The notes beneath the pieces were generated by a model. That model worked only from the letters and a program-made list of their open reading frames with translations. It was not told the origin of the DNA and searched no databases. From positions 1 through 64,000 of the forward strand of contig JAFXFS010000003.1 of NCBI GenBank assembly GCA_017513445.1: a DNA stretch of 64,000 nt, written 5' to 3'. The stretch is from Bacteroidales bacterium. Its GTDB lineage: Bacteria > Bacteroidota > Bacteroidia > Bacteroidales > UBA932. Position 1 is the stretch's first letter; each line of letters opens with the position of its first letter. Positions 8,202 through 17,299 of the stretch are shown here, one piece after another. The translations under genes and the position numbers were made by a program.

Positions 8202-9296
8202 ATGAAAAAGATAACACTTTTATTTTCTCTGATGTTAATGATTTCTCTAAATTCATTTGCACAGAGTGAGGTTGTAAATCAGGATGTTTTACCTCAGGGT
8301 ACTGTAATGTACTCATTGCCAAGAACTTCTGTAAATTTGATAGTGGAGGCAGAGTGCGAGAATTTCACAGCAGGACCATATGCAAAATATGCCCAAAAAT
8401 ATTTAGGAATTGTGGCAAGGGAGAGTGATGAGATTTCATATACTTTGAAATCTATTGAACTTGTACCATATCTGGAAGCAGATTATAGCACACGTGCATC
8501 TATTATTTTGGACAAATCTGCTATCTCGTCCACCTTTTTTAAGATAACAAATCAGGGCTTAGTAGTACTATCTGATAGTTATACAGGCAAAAACGAGTCG
8601 TGGAGATTTCCTACACTCAATGCAGAAGATCCTTTTGCAGCAAGAGGTGTGAATAGCAATCTAACAGATGCTACAAGTACACTATATAAAAGAGTAAAGA
8701 CCGAAACCGGTTTTGAGCAAATTCCAGTTCAACAGCGTCACGTTGTGGAGAAGACATTGGAACAGAGAGCTCAAGAGGCAGCTGAAAATATATTTGATCT
8801 TCGTGAAAAGAGAAAGCAGATTATCACAGGTGATACAGATGCAACATTCTCGGGAGAGGCATTAGGAGCTGCTATTGATGAGATAACAAGATTAGAGGCA
8901 GAGTACTTGAGTATGTTTATTGGAGCATCTGTAACATCGACTCAAAAGATGAGTTTTGATGTTGTGCCAAGTGCTGCTGTCGCAAAACAATTCTATGTTG
9001 CTTTCAGATTATCAGACACACAAGGACTTCTTCCTGCAAATAATATGTCAGGACGCCCTATAGTATTGGAACTTGTTATGGACTCAAAAGAGGAGGTTTC
9101 TGAGGCATCTGCTGAGATGGAGGTTGTAGATCCTAAACTTGAAAAGAAGTTGGGACAACTTGTAAATTATAGAATTCCAGCTATTGCAACAGCAAAAGTT
9201 ATTGATGGAAAAGATGTTCTATTACAGACAAGAATTCCAATTTATCAACTGGGAAAGACTGAAACATTACCATTAGAAAAAATATTAACTAAATAA
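8202..9296 (+). CDS. DUF4831 family exported protein
   Basis: 364 residues. A signal peptide ends at about residue 21 (NSFAQ). The body begins with YSLPRTSVNLIVEAE and AKYAQKYLGI, the recognisable start of DUF4831, a family largely confined to Bacteroidota and lacking a known function. No transmembrane segments follow, so it is expected to be periplasmic or peripheral. It sits tightly between an LPS acyltransferase (3 nt) and pepD (7 nt). An envelope role is a guess from the signal peptide and neighbour only. Confidence 0.8.
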   Translation: MKKITLLFSLMLMISLNSFAQSEVVNQDVLPQGTVMYSLPRTSVNLIVEAECENFTAGPYAKYAQKYLGIVARESDEISYTLKSIELVPYLEADYSTRASIILDKSAISSTFFKITNQGLVVLSDSYTGKNESWRFPTLNAEDPFAARGVNSNLTDATSTLYKRVKTETGFEQIPVQQRHVVEKTLEQRAQEAAENIFDLREKRKQIITGDTDATFSGEALGAAIDEITRLEAEYLSMFIGASVTSTQKMSFDVVPSAAVAKQFYVAFRLSDTQGLLPANNMSGRPIVLELVMDSKEEVSEASAEMEVVDPKLEKKLGQLVNYRIPAIATAKVIDGKDVLLQTRIPIYQLGKTETLPLEKILTK

Positions 9297-9303
9297 CATT
9301 ATT

Positions 9304-10767
9304 ATGACACTATCTAAATTAAACCCACAAAATGTTTGGAAACATTTCTATTCGTTGACTCAAATTCCTCGTCCTTCTAAAAGAGAGGGTAAGGCAGTGG
9401 AATATTTGGAGCAGTTCGGAAAGAGTCTTGGATTAGAAACAATCAAAGATGAGGTAGGAAATATTATCATTCGTAAAGAAGCTACTCCAGGTATGGAAGA
9501 CAGAAAAGGAATTATCCTTCAAGCTCACATAGATATGGTGCCTCAAAAAAATAACGACAAAGTTCATAACTGGGACAAAGATCCAATCGTTCCTCGTATT
9601 GTTGATCACAACGGAGAAGCTTGGGTATATGCAACAGGAACAACTTTGGGCGCAGATAATGGTTTAGGTTGTGCTGTGGCGATGGCTGTGCTAGAGTCAA
9701 AAGATATTGCACACGGTCCAATTGAAGCACTATTTACAATTGATGAAGAGACTGGTATGACAGGTGCTAGAGCATTGAAAGGAGGTCTTCTTAAAGGAGA
9801 TATTCTTGTTAACCTTGACTCTGAAACTGAAGGTGAATTGTATGTAGGTTGTGCCGGTGGTTTGGATGCAACAGCAACATTCAAATATAAGGAAGAAGAG
9901 TTGCCTGCTTCTTATAAAACATTGATAATCAATGTTAAAGGTCTAAGAGGTGGTCACTCTGGTATGGAAATTAATGAGGGACGTGGTAATGCTAACAAAG
10001 TTATGGTTCGCGTTCTTCTTCCAATTTTGAGAGATTTGAAAGGTAAATTGGTATCTATTGAGGGTGGTAACTTGAGAAATGCTATCCCACGTGAAGCAGT
10101 TGCTAAAGTTGCCGTTCCTGCTGAGAATGTAATTGCAGTTAAGGATTTAGTAGAAAAAATCTGTGCTGAGGTTAAGAAAGAGTTGGAACCAATCGATCCT
10201 CAAGTAACAATCTTCATTGAACCATCTTCGTCAAAAGTGGCAATGGCTGGTACTGTAGCACTTAAAGTAGTTAAAGCAGTGTATGCTTGTCCAAATGGTG
10301 TTGACAGAATGAGTCTTGCAGTTGAAGGTCTTGTTGAAACATCAAACAACTTGGCTATTGTTAAGTCAGAAGATGGAAAGATCTATGTTAAATGTCTGTT
10401 GAGAGGTTCAAGCGATACAGCTAAGTTGGATCTAAGTGAGTCAATCAGAGCTGCATTTGAATTAGCAGGTGCTAAAGTGACTATGACAGGTGGCTATTCT
10501 GGATGGCAACCAAATATGAAGTCTCCAATTTTGGCAACAATGAAAGAGACCTACAAAAAACTTTATGGTGTTGAGCCAGAGATTAAAGCAATCCACGCAG
10601 GTTTGGAATGTGGTATCCTTGCTAAAAACTACAGCCATTGGGATATGATCTCTTGTGGCCCTACAATTATGTCTCCTCACTCACCTGATGAGAGAGTTCT
10701 TATCGACTCAGTAGGTAAATGGTGGGACTTTGTAAAGGCAGTACTTGAAGATGCTCCTAAAAAATAG
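9304..10767 (+). CDS. pepD: Aminoacyl-histidine dipeptidase (Xaa-His dipeptidase, M20C)
   Basis: 487 residues, the usual length of PepD. M20 metal ligands are visible: HID (His 75, Asp 77), GADNG (Asp 118) and the catalytic [10 protein letters not shown] (Glu 148/149), with the dimerisation (lid) domain after about residue 200 (GGHSGMEI). A cytoplasmic zinc peptidase that splits dipeptides including carnosine-like Xaa-His. No signal peptide. Last gene of the acyltransferase-DUF4831-pepD run. The codons look more optimised than those of its neighbours, suggesting high expression. Confidence 0.93.
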   Translation: MTLSKLNPQNVWKHFYSLTQIPRPSKREGKAVEYLEQFGKSLGLETIKDEVGNIIIRKEATPGMEDRKGIILQAHIDMVPQKNNDKVHNWDKDPIVPRIVDHNGEAWVYATGTTLGADNGLGCAVAMAVLESKDIAHGPIEALFTIDEETGMTGARALKGGLLKGDILVNLDSETEGELYVGCAGGLDATATFKYKEEELPASYKTLIINVKGLRGGHSGMEINEGRGNANKVMVRVLLPILRDLKGKLVSIEGGNLRNAIPREAVAKVAVPAENVIAVKDLVEKICAEVKKELEPIDPQVTIFIEPSSSKVAMAGTVALKVVKAVYACPNGVDRMSLAVEGLVETSNNLAIVKSEDGKIYVKCLLRGSSDTAKLDLSESIRAAFELAGAKVTMTGGYSGWQPNMKSPILATMKETYKKLYGVEPEIKAIHAGLECGILAKNYSHWDMISCGPTIMSPHSPDERVLIDSVGKWWDFVKAVLEDAPKK

Positions 10768-10798
10768 TTTGTATAATAAAAAATAATAACTATATTTG
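10768..10798 (+). promoter_or_regulatory. Promoter of the rpsF-rpsR-rplI operon
   Basis: TTTG (10768-10771), a 19-nt spacer and TATATTTG (10791-10798) match the phylum consensus (-33 TTTG, -7 TAnnTTTG) well. The predicted transcript starts at about 10805, at the left arm of the leader hairpin. Confidence 0.7.
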
Positions 10799-10800
10799 CA

Positions 10801-10825
10801 GCCCTTTTGGAGAGTCCAGAAGGGC
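10801..10825 (+). promoter_or_regulatory. 5' leader hairpin of the S6-S18-L9 operon
   Basis: GCCCTTTTGGA (10801-10811) pairs along all 11 bases (one G-U) with TCCAGAAGGGC (10815-10825) around the loop GAG. It lies at the very start of the predicted mRNA, 28 nt before the rpsF ATG. S6-S18 autoregulatory leader RNAs are known in other bacteria, but the conserved CCG element of that family is not evident here. It could instead be a read-through terminator from pepD. Confidence 0.5.
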
Positions 10826-10853
10826 TTTATTAATAATTAAAATACTTAAAAAA

Positions 10854-11210
10854 ATGTTAAAACAGTACGAAACCGTTTTCATTGCAACTCCCGTTTTGTC
10901 TGAAAGCCAGATGAAGGAAGCGGTTGCTAAGTACACTAATCTAATCGCAGAAAACGGCGGTGAGATCGTGTATGAAGAGGATTGGGGTCTAAAAAAATTG
11001 GCTTATCCAATCCAAAAGAAGACTACAGGTTTTTATCATCTAATCGAGTTCAAAGCAGAACCTTCGTTTATTGATAAACTTGAGCTTCAATACAGACGTG
11101 ATGAGAGAATCATTCGTTTCTTAACTTTTGCTATGGACAAAGATGCTGTCGCTTATGCTGAACGTCGCCGTTCGAAAAAAGCGGAAGCTGCTAAAACTTC
11201 GGAGGAATAA
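10854..11210 (+). CDS. rpsF: 30S ribosomal protein S6
   Basis: 118 residues, normal for bS6 ([13 protein letters not shown] at the start, [18 protein letters not shown] near 80-97). It binds 16S rRNA with S18 on the platform of the small subunit. First gene of the rpsF-rpsR-rplI operon, with rpsR 2 nt downstream. In Bacteroidota ribosome structures bS6 helps, with bS18 and bS21, to bury the 3' tail of 16S rRNA that carries the anti-Shine-Dalgarno. Confidence 0.97.
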   Translation: MLKQYETVFIATPVLSESQMKEAVAKYTNLIAENGGEIVYEEDWGLKKLAYPIQKKTTGFYHLIEFKAEPSFIDKLELQYRRDERIIRFLTFAMDKDAVAYAERRRSKKAEAAKTSEE

Positions 11211-11212
11211 TT

Positions 11213-11476
11213 ATGGCACAAAACGACATCCGTTATCTTAACCCACAGACAGTTGATGTTAAGAAGAAAAAATATTGCCGTTTCAAAAAGGCACATATTA
11301 AATATATTGACTACAAAGATGCTGAATTCCTAAAGAAATTCTTGAACGAACAAGGTAAAATCCTTCCTCGCCGCATCACTGGTACTTCTTTGAAATACCA
11401 AAGAAAAGTAGCTCAAGCAGTTAAGAGAGCAAGACATCTTGCACTTCTACCTTACGTAACCGATTTATTGAAATAG
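11213..11476 (+). CDS. rpsR: 30S ribosomal protein S18
   Basis: 87 residues, with the bS18 core ([20 protein letters not shown], then [20 protein letters not shown]). It forms a dimer with S6 on the 30S platform near the mRNA exit. Its gene is 2 nt after rpsF and 10 nt before rplI, so translation is coupled. The N-terminal extension (about 1-18, [18 protein letters not shown]) is the part expected to approach the anti-SD region. That is family knowledge, not something visible here. Confidence 0.97.
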   Translation: MAQNDIRYLNPQTVDVKKKKYCRFKKAHIKYIDYKDAEFLKKFLNEQGKILPRRITGTSLKYQRKVAQAVKRARHLALLPYVTDLLK

Positions 11477-11486
11477 GAGGTTTATC

Positions 11487-11933
11487 ATGGAAGTAATTTT
11501 GAAACAAGACGTTGCTAACCTTGGTCACAAGGATGATATAGTAGTTGTAAAGAATGGCTACGGCGCAAACTATCTTATTCCTCAAGGAATGGCTATTATG
11601 GCTACTCCTTCAGCTAAGAAAGTTCACCAAGAAAACCTAAGACAACGCGCTCACAAAGAGGCTAAAATCCGTCAAGATGCTGAAGCACTTGCAGCTAAAA
11701 TTGCTGGTACAACTGTAAAAGTTGCTGCAAAAGTTAGCGAAACAGGTAAAGTTTTTGGTTCTGTTAATAACATCCAAGTAGCTGAAGCTCTTGTAGCTTT
11801 AGGACACGATGTTGATCGTAAAAATATCACTCTTGCTAACGATGTTATCAAAGAAGTTGGTACTTACGAAGCAGTTGTTAAGATTTATCGCGACATCAAA
11901 GCAGAATTCTCTGTTGAAGTTGTAGCTGAATAA
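11487..11933 (+). CDS. rplI: 50S ribosomal protein L9
   Basis: 148 residues, the standard length. The N-terminal domain starts MEVILKQDVANLGHKDD and has NYLIPQGMA (about 29-37). A long linker helix follows, then the C-terminal rRNA-binding lobe. L9 binds domain V of 23S rRNA near the L1 stalk and supports reading-frame maintenance. Last gene of the operon. A strong GGTT-stem terminator follows 22 nt after the stop. Confidence 0.97.
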   Translation: MEVILKQDVANLGHKDDIVVVKNGYGANYLIPQGMAIMATPSAKKVHQENLRQRAHKEAKIRQDAEALAAKIAGTTVKVAAKVSETGKVFGSVNNIQVAEALVALGHDVDRKNITLANDVIKEVGTYEAVVKIYRDIKAEFSVEVVAE

Positions 11934-11955
11934 TTTTACAATAATTGATTAGAAG

Positions 11956-11985
11956 GGGGTTGGTTTTTACCAACCCCTTTTTTTT
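11956..11985 (+). terminator. Terminator of the rpsF-rpsR-rplI operon
   Basis: GGGGTTGGT (11956-11964) pairs perfectly with ACCAACCCC (11969-11977) and is followed by eight T residues. Confidence 0.93.
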
Positions 11986-12048
11986 ATATTCTTCAGTGCA
12001 GATACTCCGAAATCCTCAATATAATGTACAACAACTCTATTTTTTTTA

Positions 12049-12056
12049 TAAATTTG
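12049..12056 (+). promoter_or_regulatory. -7 box directly before the glycosyltransferase ATG
   Basis: TAAATTTG ends only 6 nt before the ATG at 12063. With the usual distance to the start site, the mRNA would begin at or within a few bases of the start codon. Confidence 0.5.
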
Positions 12057-12062
12057 TAGTTT

Positions 12063-13073
12063 ATGAGTGATACGGCTATTGTTATATTAAACTGGAATGG
12101 AGAAAAATTCCTGAAGAGGTATTTGAAACCACTTTGTGCGAGTTGTGAGAATTTGAGTTCCTTTGTAGTTGTCGCAGATAATGCCTCTACGGATGGTTCA
12201 GTCGAGTGGTTAAAGGAAAATTTTCCACAAGTCAAACTATTGGAATTTGATCAAAATTATGGTTTTACTGGTGGATATAATAGGGCATTGAAGCAGATAG
12301 AGGCAGATTATTATGTAATTATCAATTCAGATGTCCTTGTTACAGATAATTGGCTCTCTCCTCTGCTTGCTTTTATGGATGAGAATCCAGATGTAGCTGC
12401 CTGTCAACCGAAAATTCTATCTGAAAGTAATCGAGAATTCTTCGAGTATGCAGGAGCTTGTGGGGGTTTTATAGATAAGTTCGGTTATCCATTCTGCCGT
12501 GGTCGTATTTTGTCTAATATAGAGAAAGATTCAGGTCAATATGATGATCCAGAGCAAATTTTTTGGGCATCAGGTGCTTGTATGGTAGTTCGTTCATCAG
12601 TTTTTCACCATTTAGGAGGATTTGATGATGCATTTTTTGCCCATATGGAAGAGATTGATTTGTGTTGGAGAATAAAGTTATTGGGATATCAAATTTGGGC
12701 TGTTCCGAGCTCTGTTGTATATCACGTAGGAGGAGGCACATTGCCTAACGACTCGCCATTCAAACTATATTTAAATTATAGAAATAATCTACTTATGCTA
12801 TATAAAAATTTACCTCACTCTGTTAGGTGGAGTAGAATTTTTATTAGAAAAACTCTTGACCTTGCATCTGCGATGGTATATCTTGTGTCTGGTAAGTTGG
12901 ACTCTTTTAAGGCAGTTATGAAGGCACATAAAGATTATTCAAAGATGAAACACGATCTGGAAACATCATCATTTGATCGTGAACAGAATAAAATTGGATT
13001 CTACAAAGGAAGTATAGTTTTAAGATTCTTCCTTAGTGGTAAGAAGTTGATATTCAGTAAATTAATATTTTAA
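12063..13073 (+). CDS. Family 2 glycosyltransferase
   Basis: 336 residues. A GT-A fold of the GT2 rhamnosyltransferase-like group is shown by IVILNWNGE (6-14), ADNASTDGS (about 38-46), NYGFTGGYNRAL (about 62-73) and the nucleotide/metal-binding INSDV near 86-90. The acceptor-side motif HMEEIDLCWR is near 195. It transfers a sugar from a nucleotide donor to a cell-surface polysaccharide or lipid acceptor at the cytoplasmic membrane. The exact sugar is unknown. The C-terminal part (about 240-336) is amphipathic and basic, suggesting peripheral membrane contact. The M16 peptidase gene follows after 9 nt. Expression from a nearly leaderless mRNA is possible. Confidence 0.88.
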   Translation: MSDTAIVILNWNGEKFLKRYLKPLCASCENLSSFVVVADNASTDGSVEWLKENFPQVKLLEFDQNYGFTGGYNRALKQIEADYYVIINSDVLVTDNWLSPLLAFMDENPDVAACQPKILSESNREFFEYAGACGGFIDKFGYPFCRGRILSNIEKDSGQYDDPEQIFWASGACMVVRSSVFHHLGGFDDAFFAHMEEIDLCWRIKLLGYQIWAVPSSVVYHVGGGTLPNDSPFKLYLNYRNNLLMLYKNLPHSVRWSRIFIRKTLDLASAMVYLVSGKLDSFKAVMKAHKDYSKMKHDLETSSFDREQNKIGFYKGSIVLRFFLSGKKLIFSKLIF

Positions 13074-13082
13074 TTAAGCATT

Positions 13083-15890
13083 ATGAAAAGATTTTTAACT
13101 TTTCTTGTTGCCATCTTTATGGTAACATTGAGCTTTGGTCAAATTAATCCAAATGCTCCCCTTGAGTCTGACAAAAATGTTAAATTTGGTAAACTGGAAA
13201 ATGGTTTAACATATTATATCAGACATAATGAGAAGCCAAAAGATAGAGCAGACTTCTACCTTTTGACAAATGTCGGTGCTATTCAAGAGACTCCAGCTCA
13301 AGATGGTTTGGCTCACTTCCTTGAGCATATGGCTCTAAATGGAACAAAGAACCTTCCTGGTAAAACTATGCTTAACTACTTCGAAAGTGTAGGTGTTAAG
13401 TTTGGTTACAATATCAATGCATCTACAGGTGTTGAGCAGACTATGTATATGCTGAACGACATCCCAACTCGTCCTGGTATTGTAGATACAGCACTTCTTA
13501 TCATTCACGATTATTCAGGTTTCGTTACAAATGATCCTGTAGAGATTGATAAAGAGAGAGGAGTTATCATTGAGGAGTGGAGAACTCGTAGAAATGCTGC
13601 GTGGAGAAATCACGAAAAATCCTTGAAATATCTATATGGTGGTACTAAATATGAAAGTTGTAACATTATAGGTACTAAAGAGAATTTGGAAACATTCCCT
13701 GCTTCAGAGTTGCAAGATTTCTATAAAACTTGGTATCGTCCTGATTTGCAAGCTGTTGTGATCGTAGGTGATATTGACCCAGATCAAATTTTAGCAAAAT
13801 TGACAGAGCTTTTCAAAGATATTCCTGCTCGTGAGAATCCAAAACCAAAGGATGTTCACAAAATTCCTGGCAATAGTGAGCCAATCGTAGGTATTATCAC
13901 AGATCCAGAATCTACAAATACTTCTGTGGCTGCCTATTATAAATCAGAACCACTTCCAAGAGAGATGCGAACACTAGGTGTAGCATTTATGGTAGATTTG
14001 ATTGAAAATGGTATTACAGCAATGTTGAATGAGAGATTAGATGACATTTCTCGTCAACCAAATGCTCCATTTATTTATGGTATGTCGGGTAAAGGTATGC
14101 TTACAACTACTTGTGATGCGTTTATTCTTAATGTTGTTTCGAAAGATGGAGAGGCCATCCCTGCATATAAAGCAATCTATACAGAGTATGAGAAAGCAAG
14201 AAGATATGGTTTTACTCAACAAGAGTGGGATAGAGCTAAAGCAAATATCCTAAAGAGATATGAAACTGCTGCCAATGGTGCATCAACACGTACTAATGGA
14301 CAATGGGTTAATCCATTGATTCAGAGTTTCTTTACAGGTTATCCATATATGGATCCTGTTTATGAATATGAGCAAGTTCAACAATATCTTCAGTTGATTC
14401 CTGTTGAGGCAATCAACCAAACACTTGCAGCAAGCAATCCGAAGGAAAATCTCGTTATTATTTACGAAGCTCCTGAACGCGAAGGTCTTACTCACCCAAC
14501 TGAGGCAGATTTCATTCAAGTTATGGATGAAGTTTTGGCTTCTGAAATCGAAGCTCCAGCATCAGAAGAGATTGCTACTGAGTTGATGGATGCTTCTACC
14601 CTTGTAGGTTCTCCAGTTAAGAAAGAGAAGAGTGGTAAATTTGGTGAGACTATCTGGACATTGGAAAATGGAGTTGAAGTTTATGCTTTGCCAACTGAAT
14701 ATGAGGCAGATAGAATTTATTACAACATCATTGTTGATGGTGGTGAATCTCAATTGGAAACAGAAGAGTTGGTTAACTTCGAAAGTAATGTCTTTATGTT
14801 GTACACAAGTTCTTCAGGTGTATCTGATTTCCCTGCATCACTTCTAACAAAAATGTTGGTAGGTAAGAATGTCTCTGCTACTCCATACATTAATGGTTTA
14901 ACTCATGGTATCTTTGGCATGTCATCTACAAAAGATATTGAGACTGCCCTTCAATTGGGTTATCTATTAGTTACTAAACCAAGATTTGTTGAAGAGGAGT
15001 ATGCTCCTTCAATGTCACAATTGAGAGCAGTAGTTCCAAATATTATGAAGAACCCTCAATTTGTTCTACAACAAGAGGCAGTAAAGACTCTTTACAACAA
15101 CAATCCTCGCGTTTTTTCTATCTCAGAAGAGATGTTGGATAAGGTTTCTATCAAAGAGATGGAAAAATCTTATAAAAAATTGTTCGACAATATGGAAGGT
15201 ATGAGAGTTTACCTCGTTGGTAAGTTCAAACTTGAAGAGATGAAACCTCTTGTAGAAAAATATTTTGGTTCACTTCCTGTAGACAACAGTAATAAGAATG
15301 AGTGGATTGATAGAAAAGTGGAACTTGCTGAAGGTGAGGTAATTAATGAGTTTGGTGTAGAGATGACTACTCCAAAGAGTACATCAGTTATGGCTCTTCA
15401 CACACCTATCAAATATACAGCTAAGAATTTGTTGGTAGCTGATGCTCTAACATATATCTTGAATATGGTATATACTGAGACTGTACGTGAAGATGAGGGT
15501 GGTACATACGGTGTGAGCCCTTATATTCAAGTAGTTAACGAGCCAAAAAGTCAAGCTATTCTACAAATCCAATTCGATACAGATCCTCAAAAAGTTGATG
15601 ATTTGGTTGAACTTGTAAAGAGTGGTTTGTATGATATCGCTGAGAATGGCGTGACTCCAGAGCAACTTGTAAAAGTTCGTGAAAATTATGCAAAGGTTAT
15701 CTCTGAAGATAGAATCAGTAATGGTTATTGGAGAGATGTTCTTCAAAAATATTATGAAGATGGCGTAGATGTAGATAGCAAGTTTGAGAAACTATCTCAA
15801 AAGATCTCATCTAAGGATATTAAAAAATTAGCGAAGAAACTTTGTAAGTCAGGTAACTTGATTGAAATTTTAATGATGCCAGCAGAATAG
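13083..15890 (+). CDS. M16 family zinc peptidase, secreted
   Basis: 935 residues. A signal peptide (about 1-20, LSFGQ) precedes two M16 repeats. The N-terminal repeat holds the inverted zinc motif HFLEH (78-82), with the distal glutamate in ERGVIIEEW near 158. The second half (from about 520) is the inactive M16C-type partner. Such periplasmic enzymes form a clamp and degrade peptides. The length fits the pitrilysin-like, Bacteroidota-type large M16. It follows a glycosyltransferase by 9 nt. A terminator hairpin follows the stop. Confidence 0.92.
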   Translation: MKRFLTFLVAIFMVTLSFGQINPNAPLESDKNVKFGKLENGLTYYIRHNEKPKDRADFYLLTNVGAIQETPAQDGLAHFLEHMALNGTKNLPGKTMLNYFESVGVKFGYNINASTGVEQTMYMLNDIPTRPGIVDTALLIIHDYSGFVTNDPVEIDKERGVIIEEWRTRRNAAWRNHEKSLKYLYGGTKYESCNIIGTKENLETFPASELQDFYKTWYRPDLQAVVIVGDIDPDQILAKLTELFKDIPARENPKPKDVHKIPGNSEPIVGIITDPESTNTSVAAYYKSEPLPREMRTLGVAFMVDLIENGITAMLNERLDDISRQPNAPFIYGMSGKGMLTTTCDAFILNVVSKDGEAIPAYKAIYTEYEKARRYGFTQQEWDRAKANILKRYETAANGASTRTNGQWVNPLIQSFFTGYPYMDPVYEYEQVQQYLQLIPVEAINQTLAASNPKENLVIIYEAPEREGLTHPTEADFIQVMDEVLASEIEAPASEEIATELMDASTLVGSPVKKEKSGKFGETIWTLENGVEVYALPTEYEADRIYYNIIVDGGESQLETEELVNFESNVFMLYTSSSGVSDFPASLLTKMLVGKNVSATPYINGLTHGIFGMSSTKDIETALQLGYLLVTKPRFVEEEYAPSMSQLRAVVPNIMKNPQFVLQQEAVKTLYNNNPRVFSISEEMLDKVSIKEMEKSYKKLFDNMEGMRVYLVGKFKLEEMKPLVEKYFGSLPVDNSNKNEWIDRKVELAEGEVINEFGVEMTTPKSTSVMALHTPIKYTAKNLLVADALTYILNMVYTETVREDEGGTYGVSPYIQVVNEPKSQAILQIQFDTDPQKVDDLVELVKSGLYDIAENGVTPEQLVKVRENYAKVISEDRISNGYWRDVLQKYYEDGVDVDSKFEKLSQKISSKDIKKLAKKLCKSGNLIEILMMPAE

Positions 15891-15909
15891 TGGCAAAAAA
15901 ATAGTTTCT

Positions 15910-15947
15910 GAGGAGGAGGCAATTAGTTTGTCTCCTCTTTTTTTATT
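15910..15947 (+). terminator. Terminator after the M16 peptidase gene
   Basis: GAGGAG (15913-15918) pairs with CTCCTC (15932-15937) and is followed by a T-run. Confidence 0.75.
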
Positions 15948-15971
15948 AAATTGCGAAAAATTTGTGTGGAT

Positions 15972-17129
15972 ATGGGTAGATTATTTGCAGTAATATTTTT
16001 CCTCTCTTTTTTTTCTCTTTCACTCTATTCCCAAAGTGAAAATAAAATAAGTGTTGATTCCAAATTGCAATTTGATGGTGCCACTTTTTTTGGTCTAAGT
16101 GATTCTCAGACAAAAATTGCAGATGGTATAGCTATCAGAAGAGCAAGAGTTGCCCTATCTGCTGTGATGTCTGAAGATTGGAAATCTACGATAGAGATAG
16201 ATTTTGCTGCAGGTAAAATCCAGTTGTTAGATGCAAATTTGGCATATTCAGGATTAGAGAATTTTGAGTTCAAAATTGGTAATATGAAGGAGAATTTCTC
16301 AATGGATTGTCTGACCTCATCCTTCAATCTCCCATTTTTAGAGAGCTCAATGTCTTCAGATGCATTCGCCCCATCTTTTCATTTGGGTACTATGGGAATT
16401 TATCAAAATAGGGGTCTGAACGCATCTGTAGGTCTCTTTTTTCAGCCAATCAGTAGTGCTTCAGTAGCTGATGAATACTCATCTCTGAGCAAGCAGGGAA
16501 TTTATAGTGGACACTCTCTCACAGGTAGAGTTTTCTACAATCCATTCTATTCAAGTGAGGATTACGCTTTACATATAGGAGCAGCGCTTTCGTATCGTAA
16601 GCCAGCCCCACTGATTTCAGGGAAATATGGTAATATCTCTTTTGATTCAAGGAGTGGAAGCTATATTAATAATAAAAAGTATCTTTCAACCGGCTCAATA
16701 ACCGGAGTTGAAAATTGCTCTCTTGCCGGGACAGAGTTGGCTTTTTACTACAAAGGGCTACGTTTCCAAAGTGAATATATCCATTCTCAGACAGCCATTA
16801 AAGAGTCTGATCCTTTTAACTTTAATGGTTACTACCTATATGCTGGTTATATGCTATTTGGTGGAAAGCATAAATATGATGCAAAGAATGGCCGTTTTTC
16901 TCGTCCATCACTTGGCAATGATTGGGGTGATTTGGAGATTTTGGCAAGATATGATTATGTAAATCTTAATCATCGTGAGGTGAAGGGTGGTAGCTGTAAT
17001 GCATTTACATTAGGTCTGAACTACTACATCAACAAAAATGTCAGATTTATGCTCAATTATCAATACAATAATCACGATGTGGCGGTGGATTATCACACTA
17101 CATCATTCAGAATTGAGGTCGATTTTTAG
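15972..17129 (+). CDS. Porin, phosphate-selective O/P (OprP-like) family
   Basis: About 385 residues from this ATG. A signal peptide (FFLSFFSLSLYSQ) leads into an OprO/OprP-type barrel: RRARVALSAVMSEDWKSTIE, then FKIGNMKENFSMDC, and a final strand ending in an aromatic-rich TTSFRIEVDF, as outer-membrane proteins do. A TTG at 15951 would add seven residues (including Arg and Lys) and is also possible. I prefer the ATG, which gives a regular signal peptide. The ligand may be phosphate or another anion. The presence of alkaline phosphatase far upstream is suggestive only. Monocistronic, with terminators on both sides. Confidence 0.8.
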   Translation: MGRLFAVIFFLSFFSLSLYSQSENKISVDSKLQFDGATFFGLSDSQTKIADGIAIRRARVALSAVMSEDWKSTIEIDFAAGKIQLLDANLAYSGLENFEFKIGNMKENFSMDCLTSSFNLPFLESSMSSDAFAPSFHLGTMGIYQNRGLNASVGLFFQPISSASVADEYSSLSKQGIYSGHSLTGRVFYNPFYSSEDYALHIGAALSYRKPAPLISGKYGNISFDSRSGSYINNKKYLSTGSITGVENCSLAGTELAFYYKGLRFQSEYIHSQTAIKESDPFNFNGYYLYAGYMLFGGKHKYDAKNGRFSRPSLGNDWGDLEILARYDYVNLNHREVKGGSCNAFTLGLNYYINKNVRFMLNYQYNNHDVAVDYHTTSFRIEVDF

Positions 17130-17260
17130 TTAATTATTAGAAGAATCGAACAATTTTACAAAATAAATAGACTTATATAGAGATAAATTAAACCTTTTCG
17201 ATTTACAATAGTCAAAAGACTGAAAGTAATTTTTCGATTAGGCAAAAGTATATTATTTTG

Positions 17261-17299
17261 AAGAGGGCTGCTGTGAAGTAACCCTCTTTTTTCTTTTTA
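17261..17299 (+). terminator. Terminator downstream of the porin gene
   Basis: AAGAGGG (17261-17267) pairs with CCCTCTT (17282-17288), followed by TTTTTCTTTTTAT on the plus strand. The 130 nt between the porin stop and this hairpin hold nothing recognisable. Confidence 0.75.
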
